A stretch of DNA of 64,000 nucleotides from CAYWWM01 sp965198025 (GTDB lineage Bacteria > Acidobacteriota > Terriglobia > 2-12-FULL-54-10), in the NCBI GenBank assembly GCA_965198025.1, contig OZ240237.1:1674001-1738000 (forward strand), written 5' to 3'. The position numbers were made by a program, and so were the translations under genes. The notes under the pieces were generated by a model. It searched no databases. It was not told the DNA's origin and saw only the letters and a list, made by a program, of their open reading frames with translations. This document shows positions 47,101 to 54,243 of the stretch, in pieces (position 1 is the stretch's first letter; every line of letters begins with the position of its first letter).

Positions 47101-47804
47101 AGACGCACCTCCACGCCAGAAAGCTGCTGCGGTTCGGCTGGACGGCGCATGCGGCACTCATACGAGAGCTTGCCGAAGCCGGGGACTTCCAGCTCACAGG
47201 CAAAGTAATCCGTGAAAGCAAATTTCCCGGACTGCAACGGAAGGGTTCCCATCAACAGGACTGTTCCCGCAAGGCCGGACGACAAATGCAAGCTTGTCAG
47301 GAGGTTCTGTGGGGCTAGCAACTGGCCGAGCTTACCGCATTGATAGAGCTCGCGGTCCGGTCCGGGCGCGGCCCAACTGCGCATCGTAATCTCGTCCCAT
47401 ACAGCGGCTATGTCATTGTACCGCCATACGTTCTTGCTCAGCGGCTTGGGCAGCTCCTTGGAACGAGCAATCGAGCGGCGCTCCTGTTCGCGATCCGTAA
47501 AGTCCACGATCACTGACACCAGCGCGTCGTCCAGGCTGTCGCCGCGGAACAGAAGTGCCGGCTCGACTTCGCCCGAGATGGGGGCAACCGGAAACTGCAG
47601 ATCCGTCTCTGTGGTGACCCACTCGGAAGCGAGGGGAAACAATGCCGGGACGCAGTCGGGAGGAGCAATGCCCTGCCGCTCCAGTTCCGCGATGTGGGCG
47701 CGCATCTGCTCCCTATCGCGTCCGGTGTATCCGGCCACCAGAATCCGCCGGACGGAGAACTCGACCGGTGAATCATCCAGTTCGAGGATCAGCTGTTTTG
47801 CCAC
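47097..47804 (-). CDS. DUF2848-family protein
   Basis: The 235-residue protein matches the DUF2848 pattern: VRRILVAGYTGRDREQMRAHI near the N-terminus, GIAPPDCVPALFPL, and GTVLLMGTLP in the last third. The family resembles fumarylacetoacetate hydrolases and usually stands in catabolic operons. GTG 47804 is the start. Its stop overlaps the HpaB-type start by four bases. A decarboxylase gene follows upstream on the same strand at 48127, across a repeat-bearing 322-base gap, so all may belong to one pathway. Confidence 0.85.
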   Translation of the reverse strand: MAKQLILELDDSPVEFSVRRILVAGYTGRDREQMRAHIAELERQGIAPPDCVPALFPLASEWVTTETDLQFPVAPISGEVEPALLFRGDSLDDALVSVIVDFTDREQERRSIARSKELPKPLSKNVWRYNDIAAVWDEITMRSWAAPGPDRELYQCGKLGQLLAPQNLLTSLHLSSGLAGTVLLMGTLPLQSGKFAFTDYFACELEVPGFGKLSYECRMRRPAEPQQLSGVEVRL

Positions 47805-48126
47805 TGGGAAAGGCTACACCGAATCGGTAAAACTCCGCAACGCAGACGCAACGGCATTCTACTACGGCGGCTCAGGGGAGGCAGGAATGCCTGCCCCTAC
47901 TTTAGGACAGGCGAAGAGCAGATCCCTCGTCACTGCGTTCCTCGGGATGACACGGCAAAGGAGAGTGGATAGGGAGATGGAACACAGGCCCTGGCGGGCT
48001 GTGCTCGAAGGGGACAGGCCAGAGGCCTGTCGCTACTTAGGACAGGCAAGAATGTTGGTCGCTGCCTGGTCGACAGGCCGGAGGCCTGTCGCTACTTGGC
48101 AGGCAGGAATGCCTGCCCCCACTTGA
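47805..48126. repeat. Dispersed repeat region, copy A
   Basis: No gene is seen. Positions 47913-48038 are copy A of a repeat that recurs at 50726-50912: GAAGAGCAGATCCCTCGTC, then CCTCGGGATGACACGGCAAA and more, ending with ACAGGCCAGAGGCCTGTCGC. A further ACAGGCCGGAGGCCTGT palindrome is at about 48073-48089. GGCAGGAATGCCTGCC palindromes flank the region (about 47880 and 48102). Confidence 0.7.
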
Positions 48127-49605
48127 CTACTCCCAGCCGTACTCCGGCCAGCGGCGGTCGACAAGTTCTTCATCTTCCGGAGCGGGTTGGACGGTGGGGG
48201 GGAAACGCCCGCCCCATTCGGGCTTGGGATCGTACATCCAAGTGCGGGTGGCGTCGATCAAAACGCGGTTCCAGATGCCGGAGCCGAGCTTGCCCACGTC
48301 GCGTTCCTCCAGGGGCGAGGAAGGGTCGGCCGGGGAGCCGAACGAGCCGGGGAACACGACAAGATCGTCCTTGCCGGCGTTGACTCGGTACGCAATAGCC
48401 CAGTCGAGGGCTTCATAGTTGCTGATGTCAATGTCATCGTCGGTGACGATGACGTGCTTGTACCGCCAGCTGGCAGCGCCTGAGCCCCACAGAGCGGCGG
48501 CCACCTGCTTGGCATGTCCCTGGTAGCGTTTATTGATGGCAACACAAATATTGGTGCCGTTGGTCACCGGATGAACATGCACATTGGCGATGCCGGGAAT
48601 GCCCTGCTGTTCGAGGATGTTCCACGCGATGGCCGCCCGCTGGATGGACGACATCATGCTATTTTCGGTGTAAGACCCGGGGAGGGTACCCTCCTGGGTG
48701 CCGCGCAGAATGGGATTGTTACGGTACGTGATGCACTCGACCCGGATGACCGGACGCGGCGTAGGAACGTCACCGGTGTGGCCGGTGTATTCGCCGAACG
48801 GACCTTCCGGCTCAAAGGTTTTGGGGTCCGGATCAATTACACCCTCGATGACAATTTCGGCGGCGGCGGGGACCAACAGATCACTGGTTTCGCAGCGCAC
48901 TACGGAAAGCGGCTCGCCGCGGTAGCCGCCCATCACGTCGTATTCGCAGACGCCCGCCGGAACCGGGCTGCCGCTCAGGAAATCCATGATGGGATCGTAG
49001 CCGATTACGGCGGCAACGGGCATCGGCTGCTTTCTCTGGCGGTACTTGGTGAAGGTCTGGCCGCCGTGCTGGCTGGCGACAATCAGAACCGGGATGGTGC
49101 TGCGGCGTCCGATCATGCCGCGGTAGGTGCCGATGTTCTGGACGCCGGTGTCGGGGTCGCGCGTGACGATACCCGCGAAGGTAAGCAGGTAGCGGCCGCC
49201 GTCGCGGAAGTGCCATTTGGGCGCCGGGAACTGAGCAAGGTCCACCGCCTCCCCGCGCACGATGTTTTCCTTGACCGGACCCGTTTTCACTTCGGCTGGC
49301 GGGATCGCCTCGCGATTCTTTCCGCGGACGTACTGCACCAGATCGCGCGTAGGCACGTCCGGCGGCAGGCCCAGAACCATGGCCAGCCGGGACCGCTTGT
49401 GCAGCAGGGCCGCAGCGAGCCTCCGGCAGGCAGTGTTGCGATGGTCCTGGATGTTCTCAAAGAGCAGCGCCGGGCCTTTGGAGGTGAACGAGCGCCGGGC
49501 AATCGCGCCAATTTCGCGGTCCCAGTTCACGACTGCGTTGATGCGCTTCAATTCCCCGGCCGCTTCAAAGCGGTCGAGCCAAGTTCTCAGATCAGCGAAT
49601 CCCAT
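48127..49605 (-). CDS. UbiD-family decarboxylase (second member)
   Basis: This 492-residue prenyl-FMN enzyme has the family N-terminus (LRTWLDRFEAAGELKRI, GPALLFENI), the central TYRGMIGRRS, and the active-site segment EGPFGEYTGHTG, with a second region VTDDDIDISN. It is more divergent from the 3788 copy than orthologues would be. Being upstream of DUF2848 and the HpaB-type monooxygenase on one strand, it probably decarboxylates an aromatic acid in that pathway. A UbiX partner must be elsewhere. Confidence 0.92.
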   Translation of the reverse strand: MGFADLRTWLDRFEAAGELKRINAVVNWDREIGAIARRSFTSKGPALLFENIQDHRNTACRRLAAALLHKRSRLAMVLGLPPDVPTRDLVQYVRGKNREAIPPAEVKTGPVKENIVRGEAVDLAQFPAPKWHFRDGGRYLLTFAGIVTRDPDTGVQNIGTYRGMIGRRSTIPVLIVASQHGGQTFTKYRQRKQPMPVAAVIGYDPIMDFLSGSPVPAGVCEYDVMGGYRGEPLSVVRCETSDLLVPAAAEIVIEGVIDPDPKTFEPEGPFGEYTGHTGDVPTPRPVIRVECITYRNNPILRGTQEGTLPGSYTENSMMSSIQRAAIAWNILEQQGIPGIANVHVHPVTNGTNICVAINKRYQGHAKQVAAALWGSGAASWRYKHVIVTDDDIDISNYEALDWAIAYRVNAGKDDLVVFPGSFGSPADPSSPLEERDVGKLGSGIWNRVLIDATRTWMYDPKPEWGGRFPPTVQPAPEDEELVDRRWPEYGWE

Positions 49606-49791
49606 CAGGTACTCCCGTGCCGTGCGAAACTCCGATTATAGACAAGAACGGACACGGAGACACGGTGATACTGAAATTCGGTAGTGTCTTAATTTGGAGG
49701 GGAGGGCGATGGCTACTGAAAATCCGCCATGTTGACAATCTAATTGGAAGAACCGGATACTAACGGTACGGTGGGAAAGAGGGGGGGCGAG

Positions 49792-50070
49792 ATGTCACTG
49801 GCTGATCCCAGGGAAATCGCTAGAATTGCTGAGGAAATTTACAGGCAGAAATATAAAGAGCATTTCGAGAAAGCTCACTCTGGCAAGTTCGTTGTAATTG
49901 ACATCCGAAGCAAAGAAGCTCATATAGGAGATTTCGCCGAGGAAGCGTTCGAGATAGCCAGAAAGAAAGCCCCCCATGGCGTATTCCACCTAATTCGCAT
50001 TGGCGCTCCAGGCGCATTCAGGGTGGGCTATGCCGGACAACAAGAAGACATCTGGGATTGGACACTTTGA
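49792..50070 (+). CDS. Small conserved protein paired with retropepsin-like protease
   Basis: The 92-residue product reads ADPREIARIAEEIYRQKYKE, then HSGKFVVIDIRSKEAHIGD and HLIRIGAPGAFRVGYAG. This pattern recurs in bacteria, with a partner gene for a clan AA aspartic protease directly behind. The function of the pair is unknown. ATG 49792 has a GGGGGGGCGAG stretch before it; the frame is open from 49744. It overlaps the protease start by 41 bases, so they are coupled. Confidence 0.72.
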   Translation: MSLADPREIARIAEEIYRQKYKEHFEKAHSGKFVVIDIRSKEAHIGDFAEEAFEIARKKAPHGVFHLIRIGAPGAFRVGYAGQQEDIWDWTL

Positions 50071-50452
50071 CCAGCAGGGTAATGCTTGTTTGAAACTCCA
50101 TATATGCGGGGTAAGGCATGATCCGCCAGGTCCAGAGTACGAAGCGATAATCGACACGGGATTCACTGGATTTATTCAACTCCCGTTGGCAGAAGCGTTG
50201 TCGCTTTCTCTTCCTTTGGAGGGAACCAACTCGGTGACATTGGCTGATGGAAAAAGCTTGGTCATGCTCACCGCGCTGGCTTGGGTGACTCTGATGGAAA
50301 GAACAGAAGCCGGAGTGGTTTTGTTGTCGATGTCCTCCAATGACATTCTTGTTGGAATGGATTTCTTGAGGCGATTTGAGAGATCATTGGTGGTTTCCAG
50401 ACAATTAGGGGTTGTCCTGGTAGAAGAAAACGCGTGGCAGAAAAAGCCTTAA
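50030..50452 (+). CDS. Retropepsin-like (clan AA) aspartic protease
   Basis: The 140-residue protein has a single aspartic-protease motif EAIIDTGFTGFIQLP, followed by a beta-rich part with NSVTLADGKS and a closing ILVGMDFLRRF. Single-domain forms must dimerise to make an active site with two Asp residues. ATG 50030 lies inside the preceding gene, with GGGTGGGCT before it. Substrates of these small proteases are unknown. It is part of the IR-bounded module 49680-50701. Confidence 0.75.
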   Translation: MPDNKKTSGIGHFDQQGNACLKLHICGVRHDPPGPEYEAIIDTGFTGFIQLPLAEALSLSLPLEGTNSVTLADGKSLVMLTALAWVTLMERTEAGVVLLSMSSNDILVGMDFLRRFERSLVVSRQLGVVLVEENAWQKKP

Positions 50453-50489
50453 TGCCCTGGAACCAGCCGGGACACCTCCCACACCTGCC

Positions 50490-50687
50490 TTAGCTGTCAA
50501 ACGATTTTCCCATGAGGGCCTCTAGCGCCCTTCCAATCCCCTCGACGATACTCTTGTCCTCATCCTTCCAAGGATACCCGCCACGGGAAGAAATCGATAG
50601 AGTGCTTAGCGGGATTCGCAGATGCCGGAACCTGCAGAACCCATCATGGAATCGCTCGACGATTTGGGCCTGCGGCCCTAAAGCCAA
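50490..50687 (-). CDS. Small open frame inside cassette, unknown
   Basis: The frame begins in the right inverted repeat and reads ...QAQIVERFHDGFCRFRHLRI, then SSRGGYPWKDEDKSIVEGIG, ending MGKSFDS. It may be the C-terminal part of a longer protein cut by the cassette end, or non-coding. No family is recognised. Start codon is TTG. Confidence 0.3.
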   Translation of the reverse strand: MALGPQAQIVERFHDGFCRFRHLRIPLSTLSISSRGGYPWKDEDKSIVEGIGRALEALMGKSFDS

Positions 50688-50725
50688 ATCAGGACACTAC
50701 CGGTTGGTGTCTTAATTTCAAAAGA

Positions 50726-50912
50726 GAAGAGCAGATCCCTCGTCGCCCCTCACCAACGGCTCGGCGAAACGACATCAATATGTCCGAAACGACATCAATA
50801 TGTCGTTTCGTGTCCTCGGGATGACACGGCAAAGGAGAGTGGATCGGGAGATGGAGCACAGGCCCTGGCGGGCTGTGCTCTATGGAGACAGGTCGGAGGC
50901 CTGTCGCTACTT
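50726..50912. repeat. Dispersed repeat, copy B with a palindromic insertion
   Basis: This copy matches copy A (47913-48038), but where A has GTCACTGCGTTCCTCGGG, copy B carries about 66 extra bases (50745-50810). The tail from about 50885 to 50952 matches 21325-21386 near the recG-side receptor gene. Confidence 0.7.
50765..50810. repeat. Palindrome with a truncated tandem copy
   Basis: CGAAACGACATCAATATGTC occurs at 50765-50784 and again at 50785-50804, where CGTTTCG completes a perfect palindrome: CGAAACGACAT / ATGTCGTTTCG, 11-base arms around CAAT. It lies inside the extra segment of repeat copy B. It is not seen elsewhere in the window. Confidence 0.75.
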
Positions 50913-51064
50913 TGCGGCTGCGCTACACCAAACCCTGAAAATGGTCTAGAATTCAGGCTGAGGAATTATCGAAGGCAACTGACAATACGAGATACGCTAT
51001 CGAAGGGACTTGCCATGTCGGGCCTCTGTAGCTACTATAGGGCTACATATTGGGAGGCGTCCAG

Positions 51065-51322
51065 ATGAGTTCCGATACGGTCGTTCGCGCTCGGATCGAT
51101 AGCGACACTAAAGCACGGGCTACGGAAGCGCTTCAAGCCATGGGCCTGTCGGTATCCGATGCCATCCGTCTGCTGTTGCTGCGAGTGGCGAATGAGAAAC
51201 GGCTGCCATTCGCCGTCCGGGTGCCGAATGTCGCTACGGTCAAGGCAATGGAGGAACTGGGCGAGGGCAAGGGCAAACGCTTCGGCAACTCCGAGGAACT
51301 GTTCCGGGATCTCGGCGTCTGA
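51065..51322 (+). CDS. RelB/DinJ-like antitoxin
   Basis: The 85-residue protein has the ribbon-helix-helix pattern of RelB/DinJ: VVRARIDSDTKARATEALQA then MGLSVSDAIRLLLLRVA. Such antitoxins bind their toxin and repress their own operon. GGGAGG lies before ATG 51065. The toxin gene starts two bases after the stop. Confidence 0.85.
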   Translation: MSSDTVVRARIDSDTKARATEALQAMGLSVSDAIRLLLLRVANEKRLPFAVRVPNVATVKAMEELGEGKGKRFGNSEELFRDLGV

Positions 51323-51324
51323 CA

Positions 51325-51591
51325 ATGCTGACCCCGGTTCGATCCACGCAGTTCAAACGCGACGTAAGAAGAGCCCAGAAGCGCGGCAAAGATCTGATCA
51401 AGCTGCGGGTGTTGCTGGCGTCGTTGATCCAGCAGGAGCCGTTATCCGCCCGCTATCTCGATCATCCACTCAGGGGATTTGGGAAGGGCTATCGGGAGGC
51501 CCATCTCGAGCCGAACTGGCTTTTGATTTACCGCACCGAAGGAGATGAATTGCATCTGGTCCGTACCGGCTGCCCATTCCGATCTCTTTAA
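51325..51591 (+). CDS. YafQ-like toxin, likely active-site-deficient
   Basis: YafQ toxins are ribosome-dependent mRNA interferases. The 88-residue protein shows the family body STQFKRDVRRAQKRGKD, DHPLRGFGKGYREAHLEPNW and LIYRTEGDELHLVRTG. Known catalytic residues include His50, His63, Asp67 and His87 of E. coli YafQ. His47 and His60 are kept here, but the Asp is Asn64, and the closing RTG[TS]H reads RTGCP, so the last histidine is Pro84. The toxin may be weak or inactive. Confidence 0.82.
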   Translation: MLTPVRSTQFKRDVRRAQKRGKDLIKLRVLLASLIQQEPLSARYLDHPLRGFGKGYREAHLEPNWLLIYRTEGDELHLVRTGCPFRSL

Positions 51592-51752
51592 GGAGTAAAT
51601 CAGGAAGAGAGCTCTATTTATTTCGGCCTTATCTTTGAGAGCTTGCGACAGGCGCTACGACAGGAAGAGCACAGGCCAGTACGACAGGCCGGAGGTCTGT
51701 CGCTACCTGGGACCAGCGGGATGCTGGCGCTACGCTCTTCGGGATGACATGC

Positions 51753-51797
51753 TTTTGGTGGTGTCCTAATTTTTGCAAAATCAAGACACCGCCAAAA
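51753..51797. repeat. Near-perfect palindrome made of two cassette-type ends
   Basis: TTTTGGTGGTGTC and GACACCGCCAAAA are the outer arms (12 of 13 match). The inner part GGTGGTGTCCTAATTTT-TGC-AAAATCAAGACACCGCC is two cassette ends facing out with only TGC between, like an empty cassette. It could also act as a terminator hairpin for the toxin gene. Confidence 0.7.
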
Positions 51798-51826
51798 TGG
51801 AAGATGCGGTGAAACAACCCTGTCGT

Positions 51827-51832
51827 TATAAT
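51827..51832 (+). promoter_or_regulatory. Possible -10 box for the propeller protein gene
   Basis: TATAAT lies 62 bases before ATG 51894 in TTATAATAG context; no clear -35 is seen. Confidence 0.4.
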
Positions 51833-51893
51833 AGAATAGTTACCAGACCGCCTTGGCGCTGCATTACGAAGCGACTTCCGGGAGGGCGAACCG

Positions 51894-53354
51894 ATGACAC
51901 GAAGACAAGTTGGGATGGATTCCAAGGAAATTTTTTCCGCAGCCTTGGCCGGGATCATTGTGCTGAGCGCCGCCGTATTGTGGATGCGCTCCGTCCCGCT
52001 GCGCGAGTTACAAGCCAGCGCGGAGCGGGCAGGCCGGCAGCCGACGGGCACTGCGCAACTGGTCGCCGTGCAGACGATCCCGGGATGGGCGGAGGGCGAG
52101 ATGTGCGAGTGGGTTCCGGCGAGCGCGGGATCGAACTTGCTGTCGTTGCTGCCGGAACCGCAGTCACAGGACGTGCCCACACGGAGCGGACCGGCACCGA
52201 CACCAACCCCCGAGGAATTCGCAGAAGTCAACGCGCGTTCCCCGTTGCGCATGGTCAAGGACCACTATCCCTCCTACAGTTCGGTGGCGGTCGATTTGAA
52301 GAACAACGAAGTGATCATGACCGACGAGAGCACCTTCTCGATCCTGACCTATGACCGCATGACGAACACGCCGGCGAGCGCTGCGTTCAGCGAGCCGAAG
52401 CGGCGCATCGGCGGGCACCAGACCTGGATCGAGTATCAATGCGGCGTCTACGTGGATCAGGCCTCGGGGGACATCTATGCGGTAAACAACGACACCGTGG
52501 ACCGTCTGGTAGTCTTCTCTCGGGAGGCGCGGGGGGACGTGCCACCCGATCGCATCCTGCATACGCCGCACACGACCTACGGGATTGCGGTGGACGAGCC
52601 GCACCAGGAACTCTTTATGACGGTGCAGGAGGCGGCCGCGGTCAGCGTGTTTCGGAAGTTCGCCGCGGAGCACGAAGAACCGATCCGCCTGCTGCAGGGA
52701 GAGCGAACGCTGCTGGCGGACCCGCACGGGATTGCGGTGGACTCAACACGCGACCTGCTGTTCGTATCCAATTTCGGTTCCGTCTCCAGGAAAGACCCGA
52801 CCCAGATCCGAGAAGACGCCACCGGATACTACGAGGGGACGGACAAGGCCAACTGGCCGCTGTCGCGGAACGCCGCCATCCCGGGGAGCGGCAAGTTCCT
52901 GCCTGCTTCGATTACCGTCTACCCGCGCGACGCCGAGGGTGACGTGGCCCCGATGCGCAAGATCGAAGGCTCCCGAACACAGTTGAACTGGCCGACGGCG
53001 CTGGTGGTGGATCCGGAGCGGGGAGACCTGTTCGTGGCCAACGATACCGGAGACTCCATCCTTGTGTTTGACGTCATGGCAAGCGGCAATGTGGCTCCCA
53101 AGCGCGTCATCAAAGGCCCACAGAGCATGATCAAGAGTCCCACGGGCGTCTTCTACGACTGGGAGCACGATGAGCTCTGGGTGGCGAATTTCGGGAATCA
53201 CACGGCCACCGTCTATCCTGCCACGGCGTCGGGCGACGTGGCGCCTCTGCGCGTGGTTCGCAGCGCTCCGCGTAACACAGGCACGCCCAATATCGGCAAT
53301 GCCTATGCTCCGGCGTATGACTCGCGGCGTGATCAGATCATGGTGCCCAACTGA
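51894..53354 (+). CDS. Exported multi-blade propeller protein, N-terminal part, ends at in-frame TGA
   Basis: This frame has a membrane/signal segment (AALAGIIVLSAAVLWM) and then repeating units like GDLFVAND...ILVFD..ASGNVAPKR, about 45 residues each, as in NHL/SMP-30-like propellers. It stops with TGA at 53352-53354 after RDQIMVPN. The next frame (53355-54161) is the same reading frame and continues the same repeat pattern at once, so the full protein would be 755 codons. The stop is a nonsense mutation, a sequencing error, or a readthrough site. The residue after VPN/VAN in sister blades is Phe or Asp. Confidence 0.8.
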   Translation: MTRRQVGMDSKEIFSAALAGIIVLSAAVLWMRSVPLRELQASAERAGRQPTGTAQLVAVQTIPGWAEGEMCEWVPASAGSNLLSLLPEPQSQDVPTRSGPAPTPTPEEFAEVNARSPLRMVKDHYPSYSSVAVDLKNNEVIMTDESTFSILTYDRMTNTPASAAFSEPKRRIGGHQTWIEYQCGVYVDQASGDIYAVNNDTVDRLVVFSREARGDVPPDRILHTPHTTYGIAVDEPHQELFMTVQEAAAVSVFRKFAAEHEEPIRLLQGERTLLADPHGIAVDSTRDLLFVSNFGSVSRKDPTQIREDATGYYEGTDKANWPLSRNAAIPGSGKFLPASITVYPRDAEGDVAPMRKIEGSRTQLNWPTALVVDPERGDLFVANDTGDSILVFDVMASGNVAPKRVIKGPQSMIKSPTGVFYDWEHDELWVANFGNHTATVYPATASGDVAPLRVVRSAPRNTGTPNIGNAYAPAYDSRRDQIMVPN

Positions 53355-54161
53355 GTGTCCCACCCGCAGATTGCCATCTTCGCCAGGCTGGCGGATGGAA
53401 ATGCAGACCCGGTTCGAGCCATTGCGGGCCAGAAATCACTCCTCGCCCGTTCGACGCACGGCATCGCGTACGACCACATCCGGGACCTGATTCTGGTGCC
53501 GAATTTCTACGCGCAGGCGATTCAGTTTTTCCCGGGAGACGCGAATGGCGAAGTGGCCCCGGAACGGATCATTCAGGGTCCTCTGACCCAGTTGAACAAT
53601 CCGGACAAGCTGATGCTCGACGCCGTAAACAACGAAATCCTGATCCCGATGCGGGACCGCCTGCTGGTGTTTGACGGCAGCGCCGAGGGGAACGTGGCTC
53701 CCAAGCGCATCCTGGGTCCGCACCCGGACTTGGGGGCACAGGTGGTGGCCGCCGACCCAGTGCATGATCTGCTGGTGTTGGCGGGACGCGGGGGCGGCTA
53801 CGGCGGGCGGTTCCAGATTTTCGACCGTACCGCGTCGGGCAACGACGAACCCAAGTGGGTGATCGCCGGTCCGAACACCGAACTGCAACGGTTCATGGGA
53901 CCGATCGAGGTGCAACCCACACGCGGTTTGATCGTCGCCGGGATTCGGACCAATGCGGAATTGGGCGGCCCGGATAACTTCGTCGGGGTGTGGGACATAT
54001 TCGCGCGCGGAGACGCCCGGCCGATTTACCGCATTGGAGGCCCTAACGTGCTCCTCGAACAAGTGCGCGGTATCACCTTGAATCCCAAACACAAGGAGCT
54101 GATCGTTTCCGACAAGCGCATCAACGGAGTGATGACCTACTACTTCCCGGAGATTTTCTAG
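53355..54161 (+). CDS. Propeller protein, C-terminal part after in-frame TGA
   Basis: This continues the frame of 51894-53354 without shift: VSHPQIAIFARLADGNADPV, then IRDLILVPNFYAQAIQFFPG and further blades. A GTG at 53355 directly after the stop could allow separate or reinitiated translation. As an isolated 268-residue protein it lacks any signal. The strongest reading is that both parts were one gene. It ends before a strong terminator. Confidence 0.7.
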   Translation: MSHPQIAIFARLADGNADPVRAIAGQKSLLARSTHGIAYDHIRDLILVPNFYAQAIQFFPGDANGEVAPERIIQGPLTQLNNPDKLMLDAVNNEILIPMRDRLLVFDGSAEGNVAPKRILGPHPDLGAQVVAADPVHDLLVLAGRGGGYGGRFQIFDRTASGNDEPKWVIAGPNTELQRFMGPIEVQPTRGLIVAGIRTNAELGGPDNFVGVWDIFARGDARPIYRIGGPNVLLEQVRGITLNPKHKELIVSDKRINGVMTYYFPEIF

Positions 54162-54183
54162 CGCGGTTGGCCAGAAAGAGCAA

Positions 54184-54216
54184 AACCCCCTCCCCACTTT
54201 TCGTGGGGAGGGGGTT
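54184..54216. terminator. Strong bidirectional intrinsic terminator
   Basis: AACCCCCTCCCCAC and GTGGGGAGGGGGTT form a 14-bp stem around TTTTC between the convergent propeller and receptor genes; CTTGTTTGT follows on the plus strand. Confidence 0.9.
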
Positions 54217-54243
54217 CTTGTTTGTCAACCGGACCGGCTCCGC

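Larger units (their letters stand above)
49680..50701. mobile_element. Putative inverted-repeat-bounded cassette with protease pair
   Basis: The left end GGTAGTGTCTTAATTT (49680-49695) matches the reverse complement of the right end AAATCAGGACACTACC (50686-50701) at 14 of 16 positions. Between them lie a small protein gene, a retropepsin-like gene and a small open frame of unknown origin. There is no transposase inside and no visible target duplication. It directly abuts a second such end at 50702. That it is one mobile unit is an inference. Confidence 0.5.
50702..51793. mobile_element. Putative second cassette with toxin-antitoxin pair
   Basis: A left-type end GGTTGGTGTCTTAATTT (50702-50718) abuts the protease cassette. 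A matching right-type end AAAATCAAGACACCGCC lies at 51777-51793; the shared core GGTGTCTT[AG]ATTT agrees at 12 of 13 positions. Inside are repeat copy B, the RelB-like and YafQ-like genes, and repeat copy C. A further left-type end at 51757 makes the exact right border ambiguous. Confidence 0.4.
51592..51893. repeat. Gene-less stretch with repeat copy C
   Basis: No gene is seen. About 51660-51745 resembles the dispersed repeat (GACAGGCCGGAGGTCTGTCGC, then ACGCTCTTCGGGATGACATG). The palindrome at 51753-51797 and a TATAAT at 51827-51832 follow. Confidence 0.6.

Noticed and set aside
51629..52258. 209-codon minus-strand frame upstream of and across the propeller gene
   Set aside because: Overlaps the palindrome, repeat copy C and the propeller gene start; no family features.
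53352..53400. Selenocysteine insertion site as firm call
   Set aside because: The hairpin coincides with constrained coding sequence and no Sec machinery is visible in the window; kept only as a hypothesis.
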